Positions 44,222-52,935 of a DNA stretch of 64,000 bases are shown here, piece after piece. Origin of the DNA: an uncultured Lachnospiraceae bacterium. Its GTDB lineage: Bacteria > Bacillota > Clostridia > Lachnospirales > Lachnospiraceae. The stretch spans positions 1 to 64,000 of the forward strand of contig CADADA010000009.1 in NCBI GenBank assembly GCA_902786515.1, read 5' to 3'. The translations under genes were made by a program, and so were the position numbers. The first letter of the stretch is position 1. Every line of letters begins with the position of its first letter. The notes beneath the pieces were generated by a model. That model saw only the letters and a program-made list of their open reading frames with translations, ran no database searches and was not told the DNA's origin.

Positions 44222-46831
44222 GTGGATACAAGAGTAGATTATAAGGGTGAAGAAATCAGCCTATGTATTTCGCCATATAAAATTGAAAGAATATGTAATG
44301 TTTCAGAAGTTAAAAACGATGACAGCATGTTCGATTTGGTTAACATCGAAAAGGAAATTAAAGACAGGGAGGAAAGATTGGTTGAATTGCTTAGGGACGC
44401 CGACAAAAAAATTTATCAGGAGATAAGTTTGATGGATTCAGCTTTTGTGAAGCAGGCAATAAAAGCAAAGCAAAGTGTCAGTAAAAGAAGATTTAGTAAA
44501 TTAACTGATGAACAGAAAGCATTGTTTTCTGGAGAGATATTAGAATTGATAAATAAATGTCATGAGATAGATGACGATATAAATCAATTAAAAGAAAACA
44601 AAACAAGTGTGTATCTACAAAATCAAAAAAAATCAGTGGCAGCGATTCGGTCTGCTTTGAGAAGTGACAAAAATTATTATAATGGGTTAGTAATGTCTGT
44701 GTATAATGATGAGTTTTATAAAAATATTCAAGAGCTCAAATCGTACGATGATATAAAGATGAATAAGAAAAATCGTAATACTCTGTACTCTTTGAGAAAC
44801 TACTATAATAGAATGACAAGAAAACCGTCACCATTTAGTACTTTTGTATTGACGCAGGTGTTATTTACGGACAAGAGTTTAGATAGTGGACAGGAGATAT
44901 CAGGATTTTTTCATCCTAAAATATATTTGAATGAGTTGGTAGTTAAATCATTGGAAAACCAGCTTTTGAAAGATAACACCTTTATGGATGAGTTCTATAT
45001 CAAAATTAATCCGACATTGCAGGTTAATGAGAATTATTATGAGTTTTTAAATGTAGATGTACATAATGCAAAAATGTATTACAGCGAAAATGTTATTAAA
45101 GTTAAAAAAAATGCTAGAATAGATAGGTATATAGAATTATTAGCCGATGGAAAAAATCTTCATTTGTCAGATTTGGTAGCTAGAATAAAAAGGACAAGTG
45201 AAATCGAATGTGAAGATGTCAAGATCATAAAAGAAATTTTGGCACTTGATGAAGTGGGGATTTTATATAAGAATTTCAATATAAATCATCAGGATTATAA
45301 TAACATTCAGCAGATTATAAATTTGCTGGAAAAAAGACAGTATGGTCGATATAAAAATATTTCATATGCATTGAAAGATATAGTTGATAAGATAAATACC
45401 ATTAATACATTAACGGATGACATTGAATTGAAGAGGACTTTAAAGGAAAAAATATTTGATGATATAAAGATAATATTTGACAAATATCCGAAAGAAGCTT
45501 TTGATTTTGATTATGTTAAAAAGAATGTTTTATATGAAAACAATACTTTACCTGTGATAAAGCATGAAAAATTGATTAGTCAGAACATTCAAAAAAATTT
45601 TTACTTGGCAGAGAAACTGTATCGTATTTTTGACAACAATTATGTTCAAAGAATTATGTTTAGAAATATTTTTCGTAAACACCATAGCCTTGACGAAAAA
45701 GTAAACGTTTTGGATTTTTATAAGAGTGTTTCAGAAGAATATAAAAAATCAATAGAGTTGCTTTTAAAAAATGATGCTGATATAAAACAAATTGAACAAT
45801 TGCAGATTAAATTTTTAGACTTAATAAAAAGTAAAAAATCAAAAGAAAAAGATTATATCAATATTCTTGATGAAGATATTGAAGATATATATTTTGATGC
45901 TCCCAAAATCATGGATGATAAATTCAGCTATGGAGTTTATTATCAGAAAATAAATGGTGATTACGTGATTAATAATATATCTCCGGGTATGGGAAGACAT
46001 GTAATCAGATATGTTAGTGATTTATATGATGATGAGAAGAGAGAGTTTATTAAAAAATATAAAAATCATGTTAATACTATAGAAAATGACAGAATAGTAT
46101 TTACTGATATTGGAACATCTTTGGGGATTAGTATTAATAAGCATTACGAGGTGTTGAAAAAGGCCTTCGGTTATCCAAAATCAATGTATGAAAACGAGGT
46201 TAAAGCCAGTGAATTAAATGTCGTATATGATAAGAAATCGGAGGCAGTAAAGCTGGTAGACAATGAAAATGTGGTATATGAATCCACTCCGATAGGCTTC
46301 TTGTTTCCAAGAATTTCTCCGGGATTCTACAGTTTCCTTTCCACGTTCTCAAATTCAAGGGGGGCGTCTATGTCATTTTGGGATAGATATTATGATGAGA
46401 TAGAAACGAATGTGGATGATATAGTGCATTATCCTCGTATAGTAGTGAATCACAACGTGATAATAAGCCGTGAGACGTGGAAATTGAAGGGAAACATATT
46501 TAAAGATATAGAGGATACGGAGGATAGTTACGTTGTAATGATAGAGAAAATATTTGATAAAAACCATTTACCTAAGCGTTTTTTTGCCAGAAAGTCCAGT
46601 GATATAAATGCATTGAAGGAAATAGGCAAATCTACTGCTGAATGGGAAAGCATTATAACAAACAATAAGCTTCGAAAACCACAGTATTTTGACCTGAACA
46701 ACTATTTAGATTATGGAATATTTGTTTCGTTTATAAATACAAATAAAGAACTTACCGTAACAATGCAAGAAGTTTTACCGGATAGTAAAACTACGGTTGA
46801 GCATCTTATAGAAATAAACGAAATCAAATAA
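44222..46831 (+). CDS. LanB-type dehydratase, glutamylation domain (TclK-like)
   Basis: The GTG at 44222 follows AGAGAGGA by 7 bases; the longer frame start at 44189 has no site. 869 residues of the Lant_dehydr_N family, showing NRMTRKPSPFSTFVL (the RMTxRPTPFG hallmark), NISPGMGRHVIRYVSD, RISPGFYSFLSTFSNSRG and VVNHNVIISRETWKL. In thiopeptide systems this split enzyme uses Glu-tRNA to glutamylate Ser/Thr of the core; the following gene eliminates glutamate to give Dha/Dhb. The coding sequence is strongly AT-rich. Confidence 0.92.
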   Translation: MDTRVDYKGEEISLCISPYKIERICNVSEVKNDDSMFDLVNIEKEIKDREERLVELLRDADKKIYQEISLMDSAFVKQAIKAKQSVSKRRFSKLTDEQKALFSGEILELINKCHEIDDDINQLKENKTSVYLQNQKKSVAAIRSALRSDKNYYNGLVMSVYNDEFYKNIQELKSYDDIKMNKKNRNTLYSLRNYYNRMTRKPSPFSTFVLTQVLFTDKSLDSGQEISGFFHPKIYLNELVVKSLENQLLKDNTFMDEFYIKINPTLQVNENYYEFLNVDVHNAKMYYSENVIKVKKNARIDRYIELLADGKNLHLSDLVARIKRTSEIECEDVKIIKEILALDEVGILYKNFNINHQDYNNIQQIINLLEKRQYGRYKNISYALKDIVDKINTINTLTDDIELKRTLKEKIFDDIKIIFDKYPKEAFDFDYVKKNVLYENNTLPVIKHEKLISQNIQKNFYLAEKLYRIFDNNYVQRIMFRNIFRKHHSLDEKVNVLDFYKSVSEEYKKSIELLLKNDADIKQIEQLQIKFLDLIKSKKSKEKDYINILDEDIEDIYFDAPKIMDDKFSYGVYYQKINGDYVINNISPGMGRHVIRYVSDLYDDEKREFIKKYKNHVNTIENDRIVFTDIGTSLGISINKHYEVLKKAFGYPKSMYENEVKASELNVVYDKKSEAVKLVDNENVVYESTPIGFLFPRISPGFYSFLSTFSNSRGASMSFWDRYYDEIETNVDDIVHYPRIVVNHNVIISRETWKLKGNIFKDIEDTEDSYVVMIEKIFDKNHLPKRFFARKSSDINALKEIGKSTAEWESIITNNKLRKPQYFDLNNYLDYGIFVSFINTNKELTVTMQEVLPDSKTTVEHLIEINEIK

Positions 46832-46845
46832 CAAAGGGGGATTTT

Positions 46846-47721
46846 ATGAGTTGGAGAGCAATACATGTTTATTATTTTGATAATCAGGATATTATTTTGA
46901 AAAAAGATATAAAAGCGGTATTGAAAAAAAATGATATATATGAATTCTTTTTTATCAGATATTGGGAAAATGGTCCGCATATACGTCTTAGATTAAATGA
47001 TGTTGATGATTCTAAATTTCTGACAGTTATGTCAGAAGTATCGGATTGTGTTGAAAAACATAAGTCATATGTAGAAATTGATGAAAATGTATATGAAGAA
47101 GTTGCTGCAGAACTTGGTAAGAGAGAGGGGATAAAGTCAAGGTATTACCATTTGGAAAAAAATAATACCATAAAGGAATGTAAATATGAGCCTGAACTGG
47201 AAAAATATAGCGGAAAGGAAGGAGTGGCCTTAGCAGAAAAAGAATTTATATATAGCAGTAAAATAGCATTGGATATTTTGCAGTTGAATTTAAAGCAAAG
47301 TCTTAAATATATTTTTGCAGGTTTATATGCTATTGATGTTTCTTGTGCATTTTTAAAAACATTTGAAAAGAATAAAGAATTCTTTAGGCAATATACAGAA
47401 TATTGGATTGGATTCGGAGAAAATACATCTAAATCTGCGATTGACAAGTATAGGAAAAAGATTGAAGAACTTGAATTAAATATGGAAGTAACCGGTCTTA
47501 TTAAGAAATACTATGAAGGACAGAAAAATTATGATTTTCATAAAAAACTATTTAAAGATTTAAAGAATATTATAAGTGAAAAGGATATTATAAGATTTGG
47601 ATTTAATTTTGTTCATTTATTTAATAATCGTATAGGTATAGTTCCGGCTGAGGAAGCTATGATTGGAATAATTGCACTTAAGCTTATGGAGGTTATCGAT
47701 GTCAAAGAAATATATAACTAG
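46846..47721 (+). CDS. Thiopeptide-type elimination-domain protein (SpaB_C/TIGR03891; TclL-like)
   Basis: 291 residues. The start MSWRAIHVYYFDNQDIIL and FFFIRYWENGPHIRLRL are the hallmark of the thiopeptide-type bacteriocin biosynthesis domain. This domain performs glutamate elimination in split LanB systems, and a relative of it performs the [4+2] cyclisation. Position after the glutamylating protein and before a second, more diverged relative matches tclK-L-M. AAAGGGGGA precedes the ATG; it overlaps the next gene by 23 bases. Confidence 0.9.
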   Translation: MSWRAIHVYYFDNQDIILKKDIKAVLKKNDIYEFFFIRYWENGPHIRLRLNDVDDSKFLTVMSEVSDCVEKHKSYVEIDENVYEEVAAELGKREGIKSRYYHLEKNNTIKECKYEPELEKYSGKEGVALAEKEFIYSSKIALDILQLNLKQSLKYIFAGLYAIDVSCAFLKTFEKNKEFFRQYTEYWIGFGENTSKSAIDKYRKKIEELELNMEVTGLIKKYYEGQKNYDFHKKLFKDLKNIISEKDIIRFGFNFVHLFNNRIGIVPAEEAMIGIIALKLMEVIDVKEIYN

Positions 47722-48487
47722 AATTGTTACTGACGTAAATAGTATTGGTGTAAACAGTATATCATTTTGTATGCGGCTCCCGAATGAAAAAAAATTCAAA
47801 ATATATGTGGAGAATGAATCAGGACATGAAAAAATAAATTGTCTGACTCAATATATGGGGAAAAAAAGCGATGAGTTGTTTGAGAGATTTCTAGTTGATA
47901 TGAATGAAATATATTTTTACCTTATTCGCAATGAAGAAGAATTTATGAGTAATGTTATCCTTATAATGTTTTTGTTTTTAGATGTAAATAATGATGGGAA
48001 TATTATTGAGGGCGCTTATTCTTATGCTTCCCATGCGTATGGATTTTTTACTTTCTTCAACAAGAACAAAGAGATTCAGGAATACTTTGAAAATATATAT
48101 CAGAATAATAAAAAAATGGTAAAGCAGATAGCGGAACATTATGAAATGGAAAAGGAAAACTCATCTTCATTGTATCTGAAACTTAGGGAAAATGTTGACA
48201 GGTTACAGCAGAATTTAGAAGTGCATATACAAAACGGAGAAGTGTTTTTTTCGGATTATGATACAGAAAACAAGGAATTAAAGGACCTGTTGTATAAAAG
48301 CGAATTTCATAAACGTAATCGTAATAAATATAATTTTAAGGACTATTCATTTATGAAAAGAAGATTTTTAACAATCTGTGAGTATTATTTCCTTAAGAAT
48401 GTTGGTCTTACCTATGAAAAAAGATGTCTTTTGTGTTATCTGATAATTAGATATTTAGAGGAATATAAAGGTTTTAGATATAATTAG
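47699..48487 (+). CDS. Presumed pyridine synthase ([4+2] cyclase; TclM-like)
   Basis: 263 residues from the ATG at 47699 (GGAGG 9 bases upstream, inside the previous gene). It starts KKYITRIVTDVNSIGVNSISFCMRL, compatible with a diverged SpaB_C-like fold but without clear motifs. TclM/TbtD enzymes are of this size and evolve fast. They join two dehydroalanines of the core into the central pyridine and release the leader. The call depends on position (between the elimination and dehydrogenase genes, the tclL-M-N order) and on the absence of any other candidate in the cluster. Confidence 0.65.
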   Translation: MSKKYITRIVTDVNSIGVNSISFCMRLPNEKKFKIYVENESGHEKINCLTQYMGKKSDELFERFLVDMNEIYFYLIRNEEEFMSNVILIMFLFLDVNNDGNIIEGAYSYASHAYGFFTFFNKNKEIQEYFENIYQNNKKMVKQIAEHYEMEKENSSSLYLKLRENVDRLQQNLEVHIQNGEVFFSDYDTENKELKDLLYKSEFHKRNRNKYNFKDYSFMKRRFLTICEYYFLKNVGLTYEKRCLLCYLIIRYLEEYKGFRYN

Positions 48488-48499
48488 AAAGGAAATGAT

Positions 48500-49891
48500 A
48501 TGGATAATAATAAAATAAAGTGGTATGAAACAAATATAGACGAGTATCTGTTTAATACAGTATATAACCCGGATAGTCTGACTGAATTTGTTCCAAAGGA
48601 TAAGTGGTTCAAGATGAATTTATGTAGAGGAACAAGGGAAGGTCTGGCCGATTATGATATGTCGTATAATAGAGACAACATACTCAGCATGGTATTAAAA
48701 GAGGCATATGGAGAAATAGAAGTATGCAGAAATACAGTTGATAATCATGTTTACATATTTAACAGGCGTTTAGTCGCATGTGGCGGTGCATTATATCCTA
48801 ATATAGTATATGTGGTTATGGAAGAAGAGGATAGCGAAGACGTGTATCAATATATACCTGCTTTAAATGTTCTTAGGTTGATTAGAACTGAAAAAAAGAA
48901 AAAGAATAAGGTTGATGATAAATTATATTTTGTATTTACCGATTATTACTGGAGAAATTGGCCGAAGTATAAGTATTTTGGGTACAGATTAATGCTGGTT
49001 GATACGGGATACGCAATGGCTAATCTTAGTCTTGTATTATCAAGTTTGGAAATAGAATATGATTTTAAAATATCATCGGATTACAATAAAAGAATGAATG
49101 ATTTACTCGATATTAATTGCAGTTATGAGGCTGTAGAAGGTGTAATAGAGACGTCAGACCGCAGAATAATTCGAGCAGTTTCTGAATTAAAGCAGTCTGA
49201 TAAGATGTTTGAGGTAGTGGATGATTGGGATACAGAACCCATAAGTTTATATAATGTAATAGAAAAAAATGTTCTGGATGAAGAATATAACATCAGTCAG
49301 TTTGTTAGACAGGAAAAAGGCTTTGAAAGGATAAAAAGTTTTAATAGAATCTCTCCGGGGGGAGGTTTGATGATTTCACATAATCAAGTGAAAAATATTA
49401 AGATGGGGTCATTTATAAAACTTTTTGGCTATCTGAGAACCGTGTTTGATAAAATTGGAGCAGGTGTTGATATATTTGTGTATATTAATAATGTAGAAGG
49501 ATTTGAACCAGGTGGATATCAGCTTAAAGGACAAAAACTAGTTATGGTGAAACGTGTCAATAGTGATACAGACAAGTATTTAGATTTATTGTTGCGACGG
49601 AAGAATTTTAATTTGCAGGAAATACCGGTTTTGTTCTTCGTAGGAGAGAATAGGGATGAAGTTTTGAGAAAAAATGATATAAATATTTTTAAAGTGGCAA
49701 ATATTAAAGCTGGCTTTATAAGTCAGCTTATAACATATGCAATGTGTCAGAATGATTTTTGGACACATCCAATACTTGGGTACGAAGCTGATATTGCTGA
49801 AAAGATATTTGAGAGAGATGATATGTGCTTTTTGAATTTCATACCTGCTTCGGAGGTAAAACCGCTTGACAGAGAGTGTATTGGGTATTAG
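48500..49891 (+). CDS. SagB/McbC-type FMN-dependent azoline dehydrogenase (TclN-like)
   Basis: 463 residues. The nitroreductase-fold signatures are RRLVACGGALYPNIVYVVM (cf. SGGALYP), FTDYYWRNWPKYKYFGYRLMLVDTGYAMANL (cf. YxGYRYAxLDAGHxAANL) and a second half with similar but degenerate features (ISPGGGLMISHN). It oxidises thiazolines to thiazoles using FMN. Last gene of the biosynthetic run; a 140-base gap with its own promoter follows. Confidence 0.9.
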   Translation: MDNNKIKWYETNIDEYLFNTVYNPDSLTEFVPKDKWFKMNLCRGTREGLADYDMSYNRDNILSMVLKEAYGEIEVCRNTVDNHVYIFNRRLVACGGALYPNIVYVVMEEEDSEDVYQYIPALNVLRLIRTEKKKKNKVDDKLYFVFTDYYWRNWPKYKYFGYRLMLVDTGYAMANLSLVLSSLEIEYDFKISSDYNKRMNDLLDINCSYEAVEGVIETSDRRIIRAVSELKQSDKMFEVVDDWDTEPISLYNVIEKNVLDEEYNISQFVRQEKGFERIKSFNRISPGGGLMISHNQVKNIKMGSFIKLFGYLRTVFDKIGAGVDIFVYINNVEGFEPGGYQLKGQKLVMVKRVNSDTDKYLDLLLRRKNFNLQEIPVLFFVGENRDEVLRKNDINIFKVANIKAGFISQLITYAMCQNDFWTHPILGYEADIAEKIFERDDMCFLNFIPASEVKPLDRECIGY

Positions 49892-49927
49892 CAAAAACGT
49901 TTCTTGTTTAATTATACATATTGTAAC

Positions 49928-49956
49928 TTGACTAAAAAATATTTCTAAAGTATATT
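49928..49956 (+). promoter_or_regulatory. Promoter of the TipAS-like/AAA+/LytTR module
   Basis: TTGACT (49928-49933), 17 bases and TATATT (49951-49956). CTTGACT at 49927-49933 pairs with AGTCAAG at 49963-49969, an inverted repeat that spans the promoter. No copy of the 39453 direct repeat is seen here. Confidence 0.6.
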
Positions 49957-50030
49957 AAAAAAGAGTCAAGAGTCTGACAACTATAAGTGACAGTCAGCAT
50001 GAAATGACATATAGGAAGGAGTAATAAAAA

Positions 50031-50486
50031 ATGGGAAAAAAGAAGAAAAAAGGACCTTTTAAATTTTTTGAAGAAGATGTTCAAAATGAGATGCAGGAGG
50101 CCATTAAAGAAAAATTTGGAGAGAAGAAAGTTAATGAGTACAATCGTAACTTTTCATCCATGAATAAAGATGAACAGCAGCGTGTACTGGATGAATGTAA
50201 TGAGATATTTACAGAGTTGGCAAAGTACATTCATGACGACAATTATTCAGATGAAGTCAGGGAATTGCTTGTCAGATGGCACGAATGGATTAGAAACTTT
50301 TATGAACCTTCTATGGAGACTTTGAGAGGCTTAGGAGCTATGTATGCAAAGGCACCTGACTTTAGAAAAAACTTTGAAGAAATTGACCCGGATTTGCCGG
50401 ATTATTTACCAAGAGCCATAGGTGCTTATGTAGATGAGCTTGAGGAAAAATGGTTAGAAGAACAATGTAATGTTATGGAACATTGA
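50031..50486 (+). CDS. Stand-alone TipAS-like thiopeptide-binding protein
   Basis: 151 residues, all-helical and soluble, with a basic start (GKKKKKG). Residues about 89-134 align without gaps to the TipAS domain of Streptomyces TipA as I recall it: NFYEPSMETLRGLGAMY against NHYDCGYEMHTCLGEMY, then FRKNFEEIDPDLPDYLPRAI against FTRNIDAAKPGLAAYMRDAI. The upstream part (KFGEKKVNEYNRNFSSMNKDEQ...HEWI) fits the earlier TipAS helices. TipAS binds thiostrepton-class peptides. The two TipA cysteines (one of which bonds to the drug) are Pro93 and Gly100 here, so binding would be non-covalent. It has no MerR DNA-binding domain. In this cluster it is the best candidate for self-immunity by sequestration or for product sensing. 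Confidence 0.75.
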   Translation: MGKKKKKGPFKFFEEDVQNEMQEAIKEKFGEKKVNEYNRNFSSMNKDEQQRVLDECNEIFTELAKYIHDDNYSDEVRELLVRWHEWIRNFYEPSMETLRGLGAMYAKAPDFRKNFEEIDPDLPDYLPRAIGAYVDELEEKWLEEQCNVMEH

Positions 50487-50516
50487 CTATACCAGTATAA
50501 AGGGGGATGATTTAGA

Positions 50517-51413
50517 ATGGCATATACTATACCTGATACGATAGATTTAGGAAATGAAAGATATGTAAAGCCACTTCATAAAGAAAATAAAAAACCACAG
50601 GAAGCATTATTCAGCGTTGAGAGACCACGTCGTGGTTTTGACAAGCTGGTTTTACCACCTAAAACGGAGATACAGCTAAAAAGTCTTCTTACAAAGATTA
50701 AGAATTACGACCTGTTATATAATAAGTTTGGATTAAAGGAAATTGATGCAACTGGTGGAAGAACTTCTATTAATCTATATGGACCGCCTGGGACAGGAAA
50801 AAGTATGGCGGCTGAGGCTATTGCATATGAATTGGGTAAAAAAATAATAAGGGTAAACTATGCAGAGATTGAATCTAAATATGTTGGTGAGACACCAAAG
50901 AATATTAGAGCGGTTTTTAATGCAGCAAAGGAAGAGGATGCGGTTATCATTTTTGATGAGGCGGACTCAATTCTGGGTAAACGTTTATCAAATATTACAC
51001 AGAGCACGGATCATGCTGTAAATGTAAGTAAATCCGTGACACTGCTTGAGTTAGATGCATTCCCGGGCATAACTATTTTTACCACCAATTTTGGTAGTAA
51101 TTATGACGGAGCATTCGTAAGAAGAATTTTGGGACATATTAAATTTGAATTACCACACGAAGAGGGAAGAAGAAAGATACTAAAAAAGCTGATTCCGGAA
51201 AAACTTCCGCTCTCTATAAGTGAAGAAGAAGAGAATGTGATAATCGAAGAGACAGAAGGATTTTCAGGCGGAGATATGGTAAATATGGTTATTTACGCCA
51301 GCTCTTCGGCTGTCCAGCGTGATGGTGAAAAATGTAAGGTTGGCATTAGTGATTTCATGGAGGCTATAGAGATTATAAAAAATGCAAAACTGGAAATCGG
51401 CATAAATGGATAA
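50517..51413 (+). CDS. AAA+ ATPase, single-module (FtsH/Vps4-like class)
   Basis: 298 residues: Walker A GPPGTGKS (89-96), pore-loop region ESKYVGETPKNI, Walker B IIFDEADS (Asp147, Glu148), sensor-1 Asn191 in FTTNFGSN, an arginine pair at 202-203 for the Arg finger and a sensor-2 GFSGGDMV. There is an N-terminal extension of about 80 residues and no protease domain. AGGGGGATG precedes the ATG, 30 bases after the TipAS-like gene. Possible roles are remodelling thiopeptide-bound ribosomes, handling the TipAS-like protein, or assembly of the synthetase. I know of no such ATPase in characterised thiopeptide clusters. Confidence 0.85.
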   Translation: MAYTIPDTIDLGNERYVKPLHKENKKPQEALFSVERPRRGFDKLVLPPKTEIQLKSLLTKIKNYDLLYNKFGLKEIDATGGRTSINLYGPPGTGKSMAAEAIAYELGKKIIRVNYAEIESKYVGETPKNIRAVFNAAKEEDAVIIFDEADSILGKRLSNITQSTDHAVNVSKSVTLLELDAFPGITIFTTNFGSNYDGAFVRRILGHIKFELPHEEGRRKILKKLIPEKLPLSISEEEENVIIEETEGFSGGDMVNMVIYASSSAVQRDGEKCKVGISDFMEAIEIIKNAKLEIGING

Positions 51414-51455
51414 TTTTTAGTCATACCATTTATGTATACGTGAGGTGAGATAAAA

Positions 51456-52151
51456 ATGATAAGAATTGGGATTTGTGATGATGAGGATATTTTTCGGGAG
51501 AATTTGAGAAACATTATCCGTAAATATACAGATGAAAACAGGATAACAGTGGAGCTTTCAGAATATGATGATGGAATCAATTTTATAGAGAGCGGTGATA
51601 AAGTTGATGTTTTATTTCTGAATGTTGAAATGAAAACAATGTCCGGTATAGAAGTAAAAAATACATTAGCAATGAACAGAGAGGATACAATCATTGTATT
51701 CACCACAGCTTATTCAAAATACACAAAAGATATGATAGGTCGGAATGTATATTATTGTTTGGAAAAACCTGTAAAGACAGATGAGGTATATCATATATTG
51801 GATAACCTGTTTTCTGCACTTCATGAAAATACAAAGATTGAGGTAGAGGAAGCAGGGAAAATATATCTCCTTGATTACAGGAAGATAAAATATATCATTG
51901 CGGAAGACAAATACACAAGAATATACACCGAAAACAAAAAGTACTTATTACGGAAGAAAATGAAGTATTGGAAAGAAATACTTCCTAAAGAACTATTTTG
52001 CGAGATTAATCGTTCTACAATTGTATCCTTTGCTCATTTTGAAAGAAAGGCAGGTGGTGTAAAACTGGATAATGGTAATATAGCAAAATTTAGCCGGAAA
52101 CATAAAAATGAAATAATGGAAAATTATAAGCAATATTTGAGGACACTATAA
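51456..52151 (+). CDS. LytTR regulator with Asp-to-Asn degenerate receiver
   Basis: 231 residues. The receiver domain keeps the acidic pair (CDDED), the Thr (VFTTAY) and the Lys (EKPV), but the phospho-acceptor in VLFLNVEMKTMSG is Asn56 instead of Asp. The LytTR domain is intact (IKYIIAEDKYTRIYTENKKYLLRKKM, FCEINRSTIVSFAHFE). GAGGTGAG precedes the ATG. No histidine kinase is near. I infer phosphorylation-independent control of the cluster, through the direct repeats at 39453-39488, perhaps answering to the TipAS-like protein or the peptide itself. Confidence 0.88.
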   Translation: MIRIGICDDEDIFRENLRNIIRKYTDENRITVELSEYDDGINFIESGDKVDVLFLNVEMKTMSGIEVKNTLAMNREDTIIVFTTAYSKYTKDMIGRNVYYCLEKPVKTDEVYHILDNLFSALHENTKIEVEEAGKIYLLDYRKIKYIIAEDKYTRIYTENKKYLLRKKMKYWKEILPKELFCEINRSTIVSFAHFERKAGGVKLDNGNIAKFSRKHKNEIMENYKQYLRTL

Positions 52152-52238
52152 ATACGATAGTGTTGTTCAGCTTACGAAGATTACAAATGGTATGAAAAAG
52201 GGAAAATCGACATTCTGAATATAAGGGTTGATTCGATT

Positions 52239-52733
52239 TTGATTATTATCATACAAAAATGTAAGATTTTTGCTGTGCAAAAGATAAATTATGATGATAA
52301 TATAGCAAGAGCAATAAGATATGCTGTTTCAAATGGAGCTAAAGTTATCAATTTGAGTCTGGGGTGCTATGCTCCCGATGAACAAGTGTTGGTTGATGCT
52401 ATTGAGGAAGCATATGCAGCAGGAGTGACTGTTGTAGCATCAGCTGGAAATTCTGGAAAAAATACGAACATAGAAAGACACTATCAATCTTCAGAAGAAC
52501 ATGTTATTTCGGTTATGTTTACAAATCCGGATAATACTAGAAATTATCAGTCTAATTATGGGAAAATATATAATGATATTTGTGCACCGGGACATAATAT
52601 ATTTACGACAGATATTAACAATAATTATAATCCTGAGGCAGGAGGGTCGTCGATGGCTGCACCGATAGTATCAGCTGTTGTAACAATGATGAAGGGTGTT
52701 AAATGTCAGAGCAGTATACAAAAGTTAGGATAA
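52239..52733 (+). pseudogene. 5'-truncated subtilase (S8) remnant
   Basis: The frame opens at a TTG with no ribosome site. It contains the second half of a subtilisin: IARAIRYAVSNGAKVINLSLG, the oxyanion Asn in VVASAGNSG and the Ser motif GGSSMAAPIVSAVV. The Asp and His regions are absent, so no active protease can be made. The C-terminus is also cut short. It is not obviously part of the thiopeptide cluster; a former leader peptidase cannot be excluded. Confidence 0.7.
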
Positions 52734-52890
52734 AATAGTTGTAAAAAGTGTGAATATTTACACTGGATGCAAATTAAGAAGTAATCATCTAAGCACGTAT
52801 AATAAATTATATTATTTGGCCTTTTGCTTGTATTTTATTTCATGAAGATTACGAACGGTAGTTAATAAATAATTTTATATGTTAAGATAG

Positions 52891-52935
52891 TAATAGATAA
52901 AGAAAATGAAATTTTCTTTATCTATTATTTTATTT
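52891..52935 (+). terminator. Strong terminator closing the thiopeptide region
   Basis: TAATAGATAAAGAAAAT (52891-52907) pairs perfectly with ATTTTCTTTATCTATTA (52911-52927), then TTTTATTT. The 157 bases before it (52734-52890) contain nothing I recognise. Confidence 0.85.

Noticed and set aside
39453..52151. Alternative reading of the cluster as a lantibiotic or linear azole-containing peptide (goadsporin/sactipeptide-like) locus
   Set aside because: No LanC, lanthipeptide cyclase or radical SAM gene is present; the SCTTCVC core, two TIGR03891-type proteins and the tcl gene order specifically indicate a thiopeptide. A linear azole peptide remains possible only if the 47699 protein is not a cyclase.
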